A stretch of DNA of 27,334 nt from JBBQSV01 sp038213615 (lineage in GTDB: Bacteria; Patescibacteriota; Saccharimonadia; Saccharimonadales; OMJO01). The stretch spans positions 1 to 27,334 of the forward strand of contig JBBQSV010000012.1 of NCBI GenBank assembly GCA_038213615.1, in the 5' to 3' direction. Below, piece by piece: positions 7,474 through 15,894 of this stretch. The notes beneath the pieces are model-generated. The model ran no database searches. It was given only the letters and a program-made list of their open reading frames with translations, and was not told where the DNA came from. The translations under genes were made by a program, and so were the position numbers. Within the stretch, counting starts at the first letter, position 1, and every line of letters starts with the position of its first letter.

Positions 7474-8739
7474 ATGAGAAAAAATCAAAAAGGCTTTGGT
7501 CATCTTTTAGTATTCTTATTGATATTAGTTGTTGTGGCAGTCGTTGTGTTTGCCGGGTGGCGAGTGATTAGCAAAAATAAAAGCAAAAACTCATCCTCAT
7601 CAGCAATTCTAAATAGCAATGCTTCGCCGGGTGATAAAGCTATCCAGGCTGGTAAATCGCTGAGCAATAACAATTGTCAGGGTACGGGTGAGACAACCTT
7701 TACGCATTTGCCCATGAACGCCAGTGACTTTGGCATGCTAATTCCTTATGGACTTACGGTTGGTGGCCATGTTACACCAATTGACCACCAGTACTTCACG
7801 CCCGCCAATCAGAGCTCTGCCAAAGATGCCTATCCGGTGTACGCCATGGCCGATGCCAAAATTACTAACATCGAGGTTCATCCACCAGAAAATGGCAGCA
7901 ATGGGCGGATCCGTCTGGTATTTACAGTATCTTGCACCTTCCTTTACTATTACGACTTAGTAACCAGTGTAGAACCGGGGATTGATGCTAGCCATTTGCC
8001 GATCAGTGTTAAGGCCGGCCAATTAATCGGTCACATTGGTGGCCAGACACTCGACTTTGCGGTCTGGAATACCAAAAAGCCGCTGACAGGCTTTATTAAT
8101 CCAGCCAGCTACGACGCTGAGTCATGGAAAATTTATACAGCCGATCCATTCCCCTATTATTCATCGGCACTACGAAAAATTGTAGAGTCCAAAAATCCAC
8201 GGGCCGCCAAGCCACTTGCTGGCAAGATAGATTACGACATCGACGGGAAGTTGATCGGCAACTGGTTCTTAAAGGGCAGCGGTGGTTACCATAGCCAGAC
8301 CAACCAGAACAAATTCTATTGGGCGGGCCACCTGTCTATCGCGCCAGATCTATATGACCCAGCAGCTACTGTGGTTTCAGTCGGTAACTACAATGCCTGG
8401 CCAAAATCCGGGCCGAATCTTGATACTGCCACCGGTGATGGCAGTGATGCCCGGCAATACTTTGCAATAGCTGGTAGTTCTGACCCAGCCAAGGTTGACG
8501 TAAATAGCGGTATGGTGAAGCTACAGTTGGTTCAGCGTAAATACAAATCGTCACCAGACATGGATTGGAATGCAAGCAGTTACGCACGAGCGCCAAAGGC
8601 CGACAACAAGGGGCAGGTTTTAGGCACGATTCTGGTTCAGTTAGTAGATAAAGGTACTCTAAAAGTACAGGTCTTCCCGAACAAAGCCGGGAGTGTCGTT
8701 ACTGGCTTTAGCTCTGGCGCCAAACTCTACACACGCTAG
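7474..8739 (+). CDS. Membrane-anchored extracytoplasmic protein with degenerate M23/LytM-like domain
   Basis: The protein has 421 residues. A short basic N-terminus (KNQKGFGH) precedes one hydrophobic helix (about 12-29) and a Ser/Asn-rich linker. The N-terminus resembles a pilin-like leader with a KG-F junction but lacks Glu at position 5. Residues about 85-205 resemble the LytM/M23 barrel: GGHVTPIDHQYF, VYAMADAKIT, VKAGQLIGHIGG, then LDFAVW where active enzymes have an HxH. The zinc ligands therefore appear incomplete and hydrolase activity is doubtful. The C-terminal half (about 235-421) is not recognised. A -10-like TATCTT lies 16 bases before the ATG, and no Shine-Dalgarno sequence is seen. 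A terminator follows. Confidence 0.6.
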   Translation: MRKNQKGFGHLLVFLLILVVVAVVVFAGWRVISKNKSKNSSSSAILNSNASPGDKAIQAGKSLSNNNCQGTGETTFTHLPMNASDFGMLIPYGLTVGGHVTPIDHQYFTPANQSSAKDAYPVYAMADAKITNIEVHPPENGSNGRIRLVFTVSCTFLYYYDLVTSVEPGIDASHLPISVKAGQLIGHIGGQTLDFAVWNTKKPLTGFINPASYDAESWKIYTADPFPYYSSALRKIVESKNPRAAKPLAGKIDYDIDGKLIGNWFLKGSGGYHSQTNQNKFYWAGHLSIAPDLYDPAATVVSVGNYNAWPKSGPNLDTATGDGSDARQYFAIAGSSDPAKVDVNSGMVKLQLVQRKYKSSPDMDWNASSYARAPKADNKGQVLGTILVQLVDKGTLKVQVFPNKAGSVVTGFSSGAKLYTR

Positions 8740-8767
8740 AAAGCTATTGTTCAGCTTACTGATAAAA

Positions 8768-8793
8768 AGCTAGTCTAGGCGACTGGCTTTTTT
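8768..8793 (+). terminator. Rho-independent terminator
   Basis: AGCTAGTC pairs with GACTGGCT (one G-U pair) around a 5-base loop, followed by a run of T. It ends the M23-like gene just before the tRNA-His promoter. Confidence 0.8.
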
Positions 8794-8806
8794 GCTGGTA
8801 ATTGGG

Positions 8807-8812
8807 TATAAT
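8807..8812 (+). promoter_or_regulatory. -10 box of tRNA-His
   Basis: TATAAT lies 14 bases before the mature tRNA 5' end. No convincing -35 is seen. Confidence 0.55.
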
Positions 8813-8826
8813 CACCTCTGTTTTAT

Positions 8827-8905
8827 GGTGCCTGTAGCTCAGTTTGGTTAGAGCGTCGGGTTGTGGTTCCGAAGGCCGTGGGTTCAAGTCCCATCAGGCA
8901 CCCCA
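8827..8905 (+). tRNA. tRNA-His (anticodon GUG), CCA encoded
   Basis: The genome encodes the extra G-1 (8827) opposite C73, as expected for bacterial tRNA-His. The acceptor is GTGCCTG/CAGGCAC, followed by C73 and CCA. The anticodon arm TCGGG-TTGTGGT-TCCGA gives GUG. Confidence 0.95.
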
Positions 8906-8908
8906 AAT

Positions 8909-8936
8909 AAAAAACCGGTCCTTCGACCGGCTTTTT
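8909..8936. terminator. Bidirectional terminator between tRNA-His and the surface operon
   Basis: The stem CCGGTC/GACCGG with a CTTC loop has an A-tract on the left and a T-tract on the right. It can therefore end transcription of tRNA-His (plus) and of the surface operon (minus). Confidence 0.85.
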
Positions 8937-8955
8937 ATTTACCTAACGTTTTGTT

Positions 8956-9654
8956 TTAGTCTTTGTCTACACGACCGGCGAACCAGCGGTAGGCGTAGTA
9001 CAGTGCGCCCAGAACCAATATGGTCACCACTACGGTGGCCCAGCTGGTCTTCTTTTTGGGGCTAGCGCTAGAGTTGCTTTTTGACTGATTGTTTGGGGTA
9101 CTGGCGGTATCTTTTTTACTTTGGGTTCCAGAGGTTTTAGTCGGCGACGTTGTAGCAGCCGGACTTTGGTCGTTAGTTACCACGCCGTCTTGGTTAGTGG
9201 TACTGGCTGTATCACTAGTTGTGTCGCCAGCCACAGCAGGCTTAGCAGTGCTGGGTGTAGCCTTTTTGACCACTGGCTTAGTGGTGTCTACCTTGACGGT
9301 AGTTGTCACAGTTTTGTCTGGGTCACCATTGTCGTTGCTGGCCACTGCTTTGAACGTAAAAGTACCGTCGTTGGGTACTGTCACAGCCTGGCTCCAAGAC
9401 TGACCAGATTCGCTACTAGTATCTGCAAAGCTGGCCAGTAGGGTGCTAGATCGGTACAGCTTAACATTCATGACATCGCTGGCATTCACTGATGACACAC
9501 TAACAACTAGGTTGAACTTGCGGCTGTTAGATTTGTTGGCGCTGGCAGAGTAGGGGCTGGATAGCTGAACCGTCCAGTTGGCACTGACAGCACTAGCCAT
9601 GGCTGGTGTCAGCAAGGCACCGATTAGGGCCAGGGCAAAAAGCAGACGCTTCAT
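8956..9654 (-). CDS. Anchored surface protein with Ig-like domain and Thr/Ser-rich stalk
   Basis: The protein has 232 residues. A signal peptide (about 1-23, LLTPAMASA) is followed by a beta-sandwich-like domain (about 25-125, Ser/Asn-rich, ending TTTVKVDTTKP). Next comes a long Thr/Ser/Pro/Gly-poor-complexity stalk (about 126-200), then one transmembrane helix (about 206-221) with a short charged tail. The start codon overlaps the stop of the preceding 1040-residue adhesin as TAATG, so the two are translationally coupled. This suggests both are displayed together, with this one perhaps a partner or assembly factor. No specific family is assigned. Confidence 0.75.
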   Translation of the reverse strand: MKRLLFALALIGALLTPAMASAVSANWTVQLSSPYSASANKSNSRKFNLVVSVSSVNASDVMNVKLYRSSTLLASFADTSSESGQSWSQAVTVPNDGTFTFKAVASNDNGDPDKTVTTTVKVDTTKPVVKKATPSTAKPAVAGDTTSDTASTTNQDGVVTNDQSPAATTSPTKTSGTQSKKDTASTPNNQSKSNSSASPKKKTSWATVVVTILVLGALYYAYRWFAGRVDKD

Positions 9655-12600
9655 TATTTGGTTCCCTTTTGAGCCTGGCGTCTGGTCATCATGGCTAGCA
9701 ATGCTGTGCCCAAGATCATCATGGCTGGCAACACAAACTGCAGTGGCTGGAATGTTGCTCCAGTATTGACTAAGGTAGATGCACCCAAAACTTGCGGTGC
9801 ATAGACGGTAACCGAACTAGTGGCGAATGGTGTGCTTGGGTCGTTGGCATTGGTGCCTGTCACGTCCTGGCCATCGCACTCGGCGTCGTAACCTTTTACA
9901 AAGGCGGTGTTGGTGTAGGTACCGGGCGTAACGCTAGATTCAATTTTGGCTTGGTAGGTCAGGGTAATGACTTCGCCTGGTAGCAGGTAGTTAGAGTCAG
10001 GGCTGGTTAGATCCCACACGCCGTTGACGGGTTCGCCAGTTATGCCGGCAGCCTTTAGGTCTCCGCGAACAGATGATGTGGCTGTCCAGCTGCCACTGAC
10101 GTAGTCAAAGCCGGCAGGCAATACATCGGTAACGCGAACTGGTTGGTAGTTGCTGTCTTTTTCTCGGCCGCAACAGTTACTGGTGCCGTAAACGCGTCCA
10201 CTGTGCTCTACATCTGGCACCTTGACGGTGATGGTGTAGTCAACAGTTGTACCGGCTAGTACAGGATTTGGCTTGTCGTTGGATTTGTCGATAGTCATGT
10301 TTGGCTTCAAATGGTTACCGATATAGCAGTATTTGGTCTCGCCGCTCTTTAGCCAGATATTGAGATTATCTTTTTTGTGGAACTGCTGGGTCTGCCCAAA
10401 AATATTTACTGAATCTACTTGCGGGTTCTGGCAGTAAATGCCAGATTGTTCCCAGCCGTCCTTCAAGTCTTCTGACAGGTTGTATTTGCCAGGTAGCAAG
10501 TGATAGAACTTGGCGTTGCCCCAGTCGTTTGTAACCTTAGAGTTGTATTGGCTATTGCACTCATCTATGACAGATGTCTTTATCAAACCTGAGCCGAAAG
10601 AATAGCAAGTTTTGTCTAGGTTAATGGTCCAGTCTGGGAGTGCAGGTTCACCTCCATCCCAGTAACCGTTTTCGTTTTCATCGAGGAACTTGGTAACAAC
10701 TACCTTGGCGTATCGAACATTTTTGAAAGTACAGGTGATGTTTTGGTCTTTGCTGACATCTAACTCTGTTATTTCTGTGCCTACGCCACTTACTTCGTTG
10801 CTGCACCAGTACGTGGAGTAGTAGTGGTACAGATTTGTGTCACCGTAGCCTGACTCGGATATGCTGTGGGTGCCAGTTGTTACCAGTACCTGCCCGGTTG
10901 AGCCGCCGTTGCCTACGTTAGATGCTTCGGCCTGGCCGTCCACATTTAGGTCAAATGTGCCGTCGTCATAGCTGGGCTTCAGGACTTTGTTGACAGTAAT
11001 TGTTCCGGTGTCTCGGGTGTTAGTAAACACGCATACAATGCTATCGTTAGCGTTGACGGTCACTTTCACAGACGTATCGGCGGTTTCGGCAACCCAAGAG
11101 TCCTCTTCGCTGTCTTTGGCATAGCAGTCACTGTAGGAGACATGGTAGCCGTCTTTTTGGTGCTCACTAACAGTGTAATCGCCAGCTACTACATCGATGG
11201 CGTTACCACTGCCCGTCTGATATGAGTCTTGGCCACCAAGATCCCAATTCCAGTCGGTGGCATCAGTTTGGTCAACCTTGCCATCACCATTTGAATCAAC
11301 TTTTTTGATGACAGTTATGGTGCCATGCCCTTGGTTGCCAAAGTCTTTGCCAGTTGAATCTTCGCCAATGGCTAGGTCAATGGGGTTAGGGGCGACTTTT
11401 TGAGTCCAGCCGCTTTGCATTTGTTCACTCAGGCTGTATGAGCCATCTGACAAGTCAGAGAATAGGTAGTATCCGCTAGCGTTCGTGGTAGTGGAGGTGG
11501 TGGTGTTGCCATTGTGCAGGTCAATGCCCCAGTTGGCTAGTGCAGGCTCGCCGTTGTCCCACACACCGTTGCCATTTAGGTCGTTAAACTTTTGGCCGCC
11601 AATGGAACCCAACTTGTTATTGGTAAAGGTGCAGGTCACGTTTTGGCCGCTAGCTAAAGTAATCGTTGCCGTGCTAGTTGTTACTTGCACGTTGGTGCCT
11701 TCTGAACACTTGATGCTCTTAAGCGACCAGCCAGGTACATCTTTTTCGCTGACAGAATAGCTGCCGTTGACCAGGCCAGTGAAGGCCTTGGTGTTACTGA
11801 TGCTACTATCATCTACTAGGCTAAAGGCACTCAACCCGTTGCCTGCTGTTGTGAAGTCAAAACTCTGGTTGCCATCAGGATTAGCATTTTTAACTATGGT
11901 GATGCTGCCAGTTTTGCGTTGGTTGCACAGGGTAATCGCAATTGTGTCATTTGTCGGGACTATAATCGCGGTTGGAGGGTCATTACTTGCTCGCTCTCCC
12001 TTGGTACAGCTTTGGTCTTTATTATTTGTGTAGTACCAGCCAGTGAAATTGTAATCGTTGCTAGGACTTTCGTTAATACCATGGCTACTGCCGGCGTTTA
12101 GGCCACTGACGGTGTCGCCCATATTGTGTGATGTTGCGTTGGCATTGTCTAATTGCCAGGTAAAGCCGCCTTGATTACCGTCCACGTAAGTGCCGCCACC
12201 GGTGGTATCTACAGCTTTATTTACCTGGATACCACCTGTTGGCAAAGCTTTATTGCATAGAGTGATCGAGGTGGTCAGATCTTTTAATACAATAATATTG
12301 GCGGGTAAGGGCTTGCTGTAAATAGGCAGGTTACTACAGCTGTGCAGGATGTCGATGTCATAGTACCAGCCAGTAAAAGCATAGCTATCGCTGGGTGATT
12401 CGCTGACTGTGTGGCTCCCCGCAGATACGCTGGATACAGTGTCACCCATTAGGTTGTTAGTTGCCCCACCATCCAACCCCCATTTGAAATCCAAGCCGAT
12501 AGCTGTACTGTCACCGCCAACATAATTGCCACTGGCGTCGTAGACTTTTTTGTGGACTTTGACCGAACCTTTAGAGCAGGAGGTGTCAATATGATTAAAG

Positions 12601-12776
12601 TTGTTGTCTTGGCGGTTATCAGAGTTTTGGCAGTTGTTGTTTTGGTTATCGTTGTTGTGATTGTTGTTCTCGGCATGGACTACTGGCATAAAGGCGGCCT
12701 GCAAACCAACCAAAAATATACTAGCCATCAGGCATGATACCCTCTGCATTATTTTCTTGAATCTTGTTTTTGTCAT
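9654..12776 (-). CDS. Large multidomain surface adhesin (SpaA/SdrD-B/DUF11-type repeats)
   Basis: The protein has 1040 residues. A signal peptide (about 1-35) is followed by an Asn-rich stretch (36-62). Two tandem paralogous modules (about 70-175 and 180-285) share a MGDTV...SESPS...FTGWYY pattern. SpaA/prealbumin-like modules follow (GSITIVK, GTITVIKK, GTITVNK; each ends CTFTN or similar). Two SdrD-B-type modules carry calcium-loop-like segments (DLNGNGVWDNGEP, DENENGYWDGGEP). A DUF11-type module (about 840-985) begins IDKSNDKPNPVLAGT. The tail is LVNTG (1002-1006), a hydrophobic helix and RRQAQK, resembling an LPxTG sorting signal with Val in place of Pro. The start has AGGGAG upstream. It is the first gene of a two-gene operon. 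The likely role is adhesion to a host or partner cell. Confidence 0.85.
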   Translation of the reverse strand: MTKTRFKKIMQRVSCLMASIFLVGLQAAFMPVVHAENNNHNNDNQNNNCQNSDNRQDNNFNHIDTSCSKGSVKVHKKVYDASGNYVGGDSTAIGLDFKWGLDGGATNNLMGDTVSSVSAGSHTVSESPSDSYAFTGWYYDIDILHSCSNLPIYSKPLPANIIVLKDLTTSITLCNKALPTGGIQVNKAVDTTGGGTYVDGNQGGFTWQLDNANATSHNMGDTVSGLNAGSSHGINESPSNDYNFTGWYYTNNKDQSCTKGERASNDPPTAIIVPTNDTIAITLCNQRKTGSITIVKNANPDGNQSFDFTTAGNGLSAFSLVDDSSISNTKAFTGLVNGSYSVSEKDVPGWSLKSIKCSEGTNVQVTTSTATITLASGQNVTCTFTNNKLGSIGGQKFNDLNGNGVWDNGEPALANWGIDLHNGNTTTSTTTNASGYYLFSDLSDGSYSLSEQMQSGWTQKVAPNPIDLAIGEDSTGKDFGNQGHGTITVIKKVDSNGDGKVDQTDATDWNWDLGGQDSYQTGSGNAIDVVAGDYTVSEHQKDGYHVSYSDCYAKDSEEDSWVAETADTSVKVTVNANDSIVCVFTNTRDTGTITVNKVLKPSYDDGTFDLNVDGQAEASNVGNGGSTGQVLVTTGTHSISESGYGDTNLYHYYSTYWCSNEVSGVGTEITELDVSKDQNITCTFKNVRYAKVVVTKFLDENENGYWDGGEPALPDWTINLDKTCYSFGSGLIKTSVIDECNSQYNSKVTNDWGNAKFYHLLPGKYNLSEDLKDGWEQSGIYCQNPQVDSVNIFGQTQQFHKKDNLNIWLKSGETKYCYIGNHLKPNMTIDKSNDKPNPVLAGTTVDYTITVKVPDVEHSGRVYGTSNCCGREKDSNYQPVRVTDVLPAGFDYVSGSWTATSSVRGDLKAAGITGEPVNGVWDLTSPDSNYLLPGEVITLTYQAKIESSVTPGTYTNTAFVKGYDAECDGQDVTGTNANDPSTPFATSSVTVYAPQVLGASTLVNTGATFQPLQFVLPAMMILGTALLAMMTRRQAQKGTK

Positions 12777-12984
12777 AATTTCTCCCTAGTTAGTTTGCCA
12801 AAATTAAGTAGCCTAATTGGCCCAGCGAAATCCAAATAAAAAACCGGTGGATATAGCTTTGGCCCCCACCGGCAATTGTTACTACTCTTTCAACTATTTA
12901 TTTCTGTATCTAAATATGTAATAAACCCCGGCCTATTGCAACAACATTATTGTTGTCAAATTAGGTACGGCTATTTTGGGTGGT
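12777..12984. other. Intergenic region between murA and the adhesin operon
   Basis: The 208 bases hold a dyad CAACAA-CATTA-TTGTTG near 12939-12955. On the minus strand there is a weak promoter-like TTGCAA-17-CATATT (12941 to 12913), then the terminator at 12834-12872 and the adhesin leader with AGGGAG. No reading frame of note is present. Confidence 0.45.
12834..12872 (-). terminator. Terminator downstream of murA
   Basis: CCGGTGG/CCACCGG forms a 7-bp stem with a 15-base loop. Read on the minus strand it is followed by a T-rich tract (TTTTTTATTT). It separates murA from the adhesin operon. Confidence 0.75.
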
Positions 12985-14505
12985 TTAGAGTTCGTGTAAT
13001 ACGGCAATTTTGGCACCGATTGAATTTAGCCTAGCGGCAATATCTTCGTAGCCACGATTGATGGTGTAGACATTACGCAGCATGGATGTGCCCTGGGCAC
13101 CCAGCATGCCTATTAGTAGTAGGCTGGCTGGCCTAAGCGCCGGGGGCGATACTACATCGGCACGCGTGAACTTGGTGGGGCCAGTGATGTAAATGCGATG
13201 CGGGTCGGCCAGTTCGATGTTCATGCCAATCTTGGTCATTTCGGTGTAGTAGATGGCTCGGTTATCAAACATCCAGTCGTGGATGATGGTCCGACCACGG
13301 CAGACAGCAGCGATTGGCACAAAGTAGGGCAGGCTGTCGGGGTTAAGCCCTGGCCACAGGTTGGGGTGTAGTTTGTCCTGTAGGGCCACTAGCTCCCCAT
13401 TGTGTTTGTGTATAGTCAGGTCGGCTAGGTTGGTCACGCCGTTTTCGGCCTTATACATAGGACTAGCATCAATCTTTAGCCCCATTTTTCGGAGCTTCAA
13501 CATTTCCATGCCAATCCAATCCACCGGCACGCGTTCCACGGTTAGTTTGGAATTTGTAGCTACGGCCGCCGATATAAAGAACATGGCCTCGATAGGATCC
13601 TCGCTGGGTGCAAAGGTAACGTTCTTCTTTATGTTAGTCACGCCCTGGACAGTCAAAATACCAGACCCAAAGCCATCTATTTTGACGCCTAGCTTGCGCA
13701 AAAACAGACACAAATCTTGCACCATGTAGTCGGCGCTAGCCGCTTGGATAACTGTGGTGTCGCTAGTTCTGGCGGCGGCCATCAAGATGTTGTTGGTGAC
13801 GGTGTTGCCTTGTTCGTAAAGCACTACGTGTCCGGCCGGCTTTTTCTTGACCGACACATTGTAGTGGCCAGTCTTGGCGACTACATCTACACCAAAACGT
13901 TCCAGGGCAAACAGGTGGGGTGTTACGGTACGAGTACCTAGCTTGCAACCACCGGCGTAGGGAATTTTGAAGTTACTAAATTCGTGGATCAGTGGCCCCA
14001 TCAGCATTAGAACACTGCGAGTCTTTTTGGCAGCGGTGGAATTTATGGACTCCAGGTTCAGCTTAGCGGGGCGGCGGATTTCTAGGTCATTGCCGGGTAG
14101 CCAGCGGACTTTGACGCCGATACTTTCTAATACTTCGATGATACGACTGACTTCTTCTATTTTGGGGAAGGCCTTGAACCGGGTTACTCCGTGGTTTAGT
14201 AGACTAGCGCACAGCAGGGCAACGGCGGCGTTTTTGCTAGATTTTAGGGGAATCTTGCCCTTTAATTCTTGGCCACCCTCGATCCGCAGGTTTATGGAAT
14301 TCTCGTTAATGCTGATCAACGGTTTGTTTAGCACGTCGCTGATCCGACCTAGGGTCTCCAGACTCAGGTTCTGATGACCGTGCTCAATACGGTTGACGGC
14401 CGACTGGCTGGTACCTAGGCGGCGAGCCATCTCGGCCTGGGTCATGCCACGTTCCTGACGCAGTTGGTAGATAAGTGAACCGATTTTTTCGTTGGTTGAT
14501 TGCAT
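12985..14505 (-). CDS. murA: UDP-GlcNAc 1-carboxyvinyltransferase MurA with N-terminal XRE-type HTH
   Basis: The protein has 506 residues in two parts. Residues about 8-62 are a Cro/CI-type HTH (LRQERGMTQAEMARRLGTSQSAVNRIEHG). Residues about 70-506 are an EPSP-synthase-fold MurA, which transfers enolpyruvate from PEP to UDP-GlcNAc, the first committed step of peptidoglycan synthesis. Expected active-site residues are present: Lys91 in SSKNAA, Cys187 in GGCKLGTR (the fosfomycin-target cysteine), Asp390 in NPDSLP and Arg458 in ALRPASLLL. The family alone is about 420-440 residues, so the HTH is an addition. It looks like an enzyme that may also bind DNA. A TATAAT lies 11 bases before the ATG, and glyA is divergent. 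Confidence 0.92.
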   Translation of the reverse strand: MQSTNEKIGSLIYQLRQERGMTQAEMARRLGTSQSAVNRIEHGHQNLSLETLGRISDVLNKPLISINENSINLRIEGGQELKGKIPLKSSKNAAVALLCASLLNHGVTRFKAFPKIEEVSRIIEVLESIGVKVRWLPGNDLEIRRPAKLNLESINSTAAKKTRSVLMLMGPLIHEFSNFKIPYAGGCKLGTRTVTPHLFALERFGVDVVAKTGHYNVSVKKKPAGHVVLYEQGNTVTNNILMAAARTSDTTVIQAASADYMVQDLCLFLRKLGVKIDGFGSGILTVQGVTNIKKNVTFAPSEDPIEAMFFISAAVATNSKLTVERVPVDWIGMEMLKLRKMGLKIDASPMYKAENGVTNLADLTIHKHNGELVALQDKLHPNLWPGLNPDSLPYFVPIAAVCRGRTIIHDWMFDNRAIYYTEMTKIGMNIELADPHRIYITGPTKFTRADVVSPPALRPASLLLIGMLGAQGTSMLRNVYTINRGYEDIAARLNSIGAKIAVLHEL

Positions 14506-14516
14506 AAAGCGTCATA

Positions 14517-14522
14517 ATTATA
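14517..14522 (-). promoter_or_regulatory. -10 promoter of murA
   Basis: TATAAT on the minus strand ends 11 bases before the murA ATG, predicting a leader of only a few bases. It lies inside an imperfect dyad (TAATTATA...TATAAATTA, about 14515-14541) that could be an operator. Confidence 0.5.
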
Positions 14523-14631
14523 TCGCTGCTGGTATAAATTACAAGACTTGAAACATAAGCTTTTTGTGAATCAGAATTACAAGTGGACAAAACCAGCGAC
14601 TGTATAGGACAATTATAGGCAAGAGGAATTT

Positions 14632-15894
14632 GTGACAGACGACATTATTCAAAAACTGATAGCCGATGAAGTAAAGCGTCAAAGCGACGGACTAGAGATG
14701 ATTCCCAGCGAGAATCACGTATCTGGTGCCGTACTAGCTGCGCTAGGCTCTAGACTGACAGACAAATATTCCGAGGGCTATCCTGGCAAACGCTATTACG
14801 GAGGCTGCGAGATCGTAGACCAAGTAGAAAACTTGGCCCGCGACCGTGCCAAAAAACTATTCGGTGTAGACCATGCCAATGTGCAGCCGTATTCTGGCAG
14901 TCCAGCCAACCAAGCCGTTTATTTTGCCCTAGTTGACCCAGGCGACAAAGTCATGGGTATGGACTTGTACTTTGGCGGCCACCTAACCCACGGTACCAAA
15001 GCTAACTTTTCTGGCAAAACTTACGATTCCGTCACCTATCAGACCGGCAAAGACGGTCGCTTGGATTACGTGGCTATGGAAGCCATGGCTAAAAAAGAGC
15101 AACCCAAACTGATATTTGTTGGCGCCACTGCTTATCCCAGGGCTTTTGACTGGGCCGCACTCAGGTCTGTGGCCGACAGCTGCGGTGCCTTTTTGGTGGC
15201 TGATGTTTCGCACGTAGCTGGTTTGATTGTGGGCGGTGTGCACGATAGCCCAGTTGGTTTTGCAGATGTTATTACCACCACAACCCACAAGACTCTACGT
15301 GGGCCGCGGGGTGCAATCATATTATGTAACGGTCTAGAATCTACCCCGCTCAAAAAAGTAGAACGCACCAAAGAGAACTTGCCCACACTAATAGATAGGG
15401 CAGTGTTCCCGGGGTTACAGGGTGGTCCACATAACCATCAGACCGCAGCGATTGCGGTAGCTTTGGGCGAGGCCGACACCCCAGAGTTCAAGGTTTATGC
15501 CAAGCAGGTTGTAGACAATGCCCAAACGCTAGCCGATGAGCTAACCAAAAAAAGCTTTCAGCTAGTTACTGGTGGCACCGACAACCACCTACTGTTGATT
15601 GATTTATCGAACAAGGACTTGAGTGGCCAACAGGCTGAAGAAGCTCTGAGCAAAGCCGGCATTACGGTTAACAAAAACACCGTGCCGTTTGATCCAAGGT
15701 CGGCCTTTGATCCTAGCGGTATTCGTTTGGGCACACCTGCCTTAACAACTCGTGGAATGAAAAAACCGGAGATGGTGCAAATAGCCGGGTGGATAGACCA
15801 AGCACTCAACAGTCACAATGATGAAAAAACACTAAACAAGTTAAGTAACGAAATAAAAGAATTCACCAAACAGTTCCCACTACCACGTGACTAA
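14632..15894 (+). CDS. glyA: Serine hydroxymethyltransferase
   Basis: This is a PLP enzyme that interconverts serine and glycine with transfer of a one-carbon unit to tetrahydrofolate. At 420 residues it is full length. The PLP lysine is Lys220 in TTTTHKTLRGPRGA. Other family motifs are EMIPSENHVS (22-31), KYSEGYPGKRYYGG (45-58), the QPYSGSPAN region and DVSHVAGL (191-198). The GTG start is supported by AAGAGGA at a good distance, making this one of the leadered genes. Together with folA at 23145 it implies a working folate one-carbon cycle. Its stop overlaps that of the convergent orphan (15891-15894). Confidence 0.96.
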   Translation: MTDDIIQKLIADEVKRQSDGLEMIPSENHVSGAVLAALGSRLTDKYSEGYPGKRYYGGCEIVDQVENLARDRAKKLFGVDHANVQPYSGSPANQAVYFALVDPGDKVMGMDLYFGGHLTHGTKANFSGKTYDSVTYQTGKDGRLDYVAMEAMAKKEQPKLIFVGATAYPRAFDWAALRSVADSCGAFLVADVSHVAGLIVGGVHDSPVGFADVITTTTHKTLRGPRGAIILCNGLESTPLKKVERTKENLPTLIDRAVFPGLQGGPHNHQTAAIAVALGEADTPEFKVYAKQVVDNAQTLADELTKKSFQLVTGGTDNHLLLIDLSNKDLSGQQAEEALSKAGITVNKNTVPFDPRSAFDPSGIRLGTPALTTRGMKKPEMVQIAGWIDQALNSHNDEKTLNKLSNEIKEFTKQFPLPRD

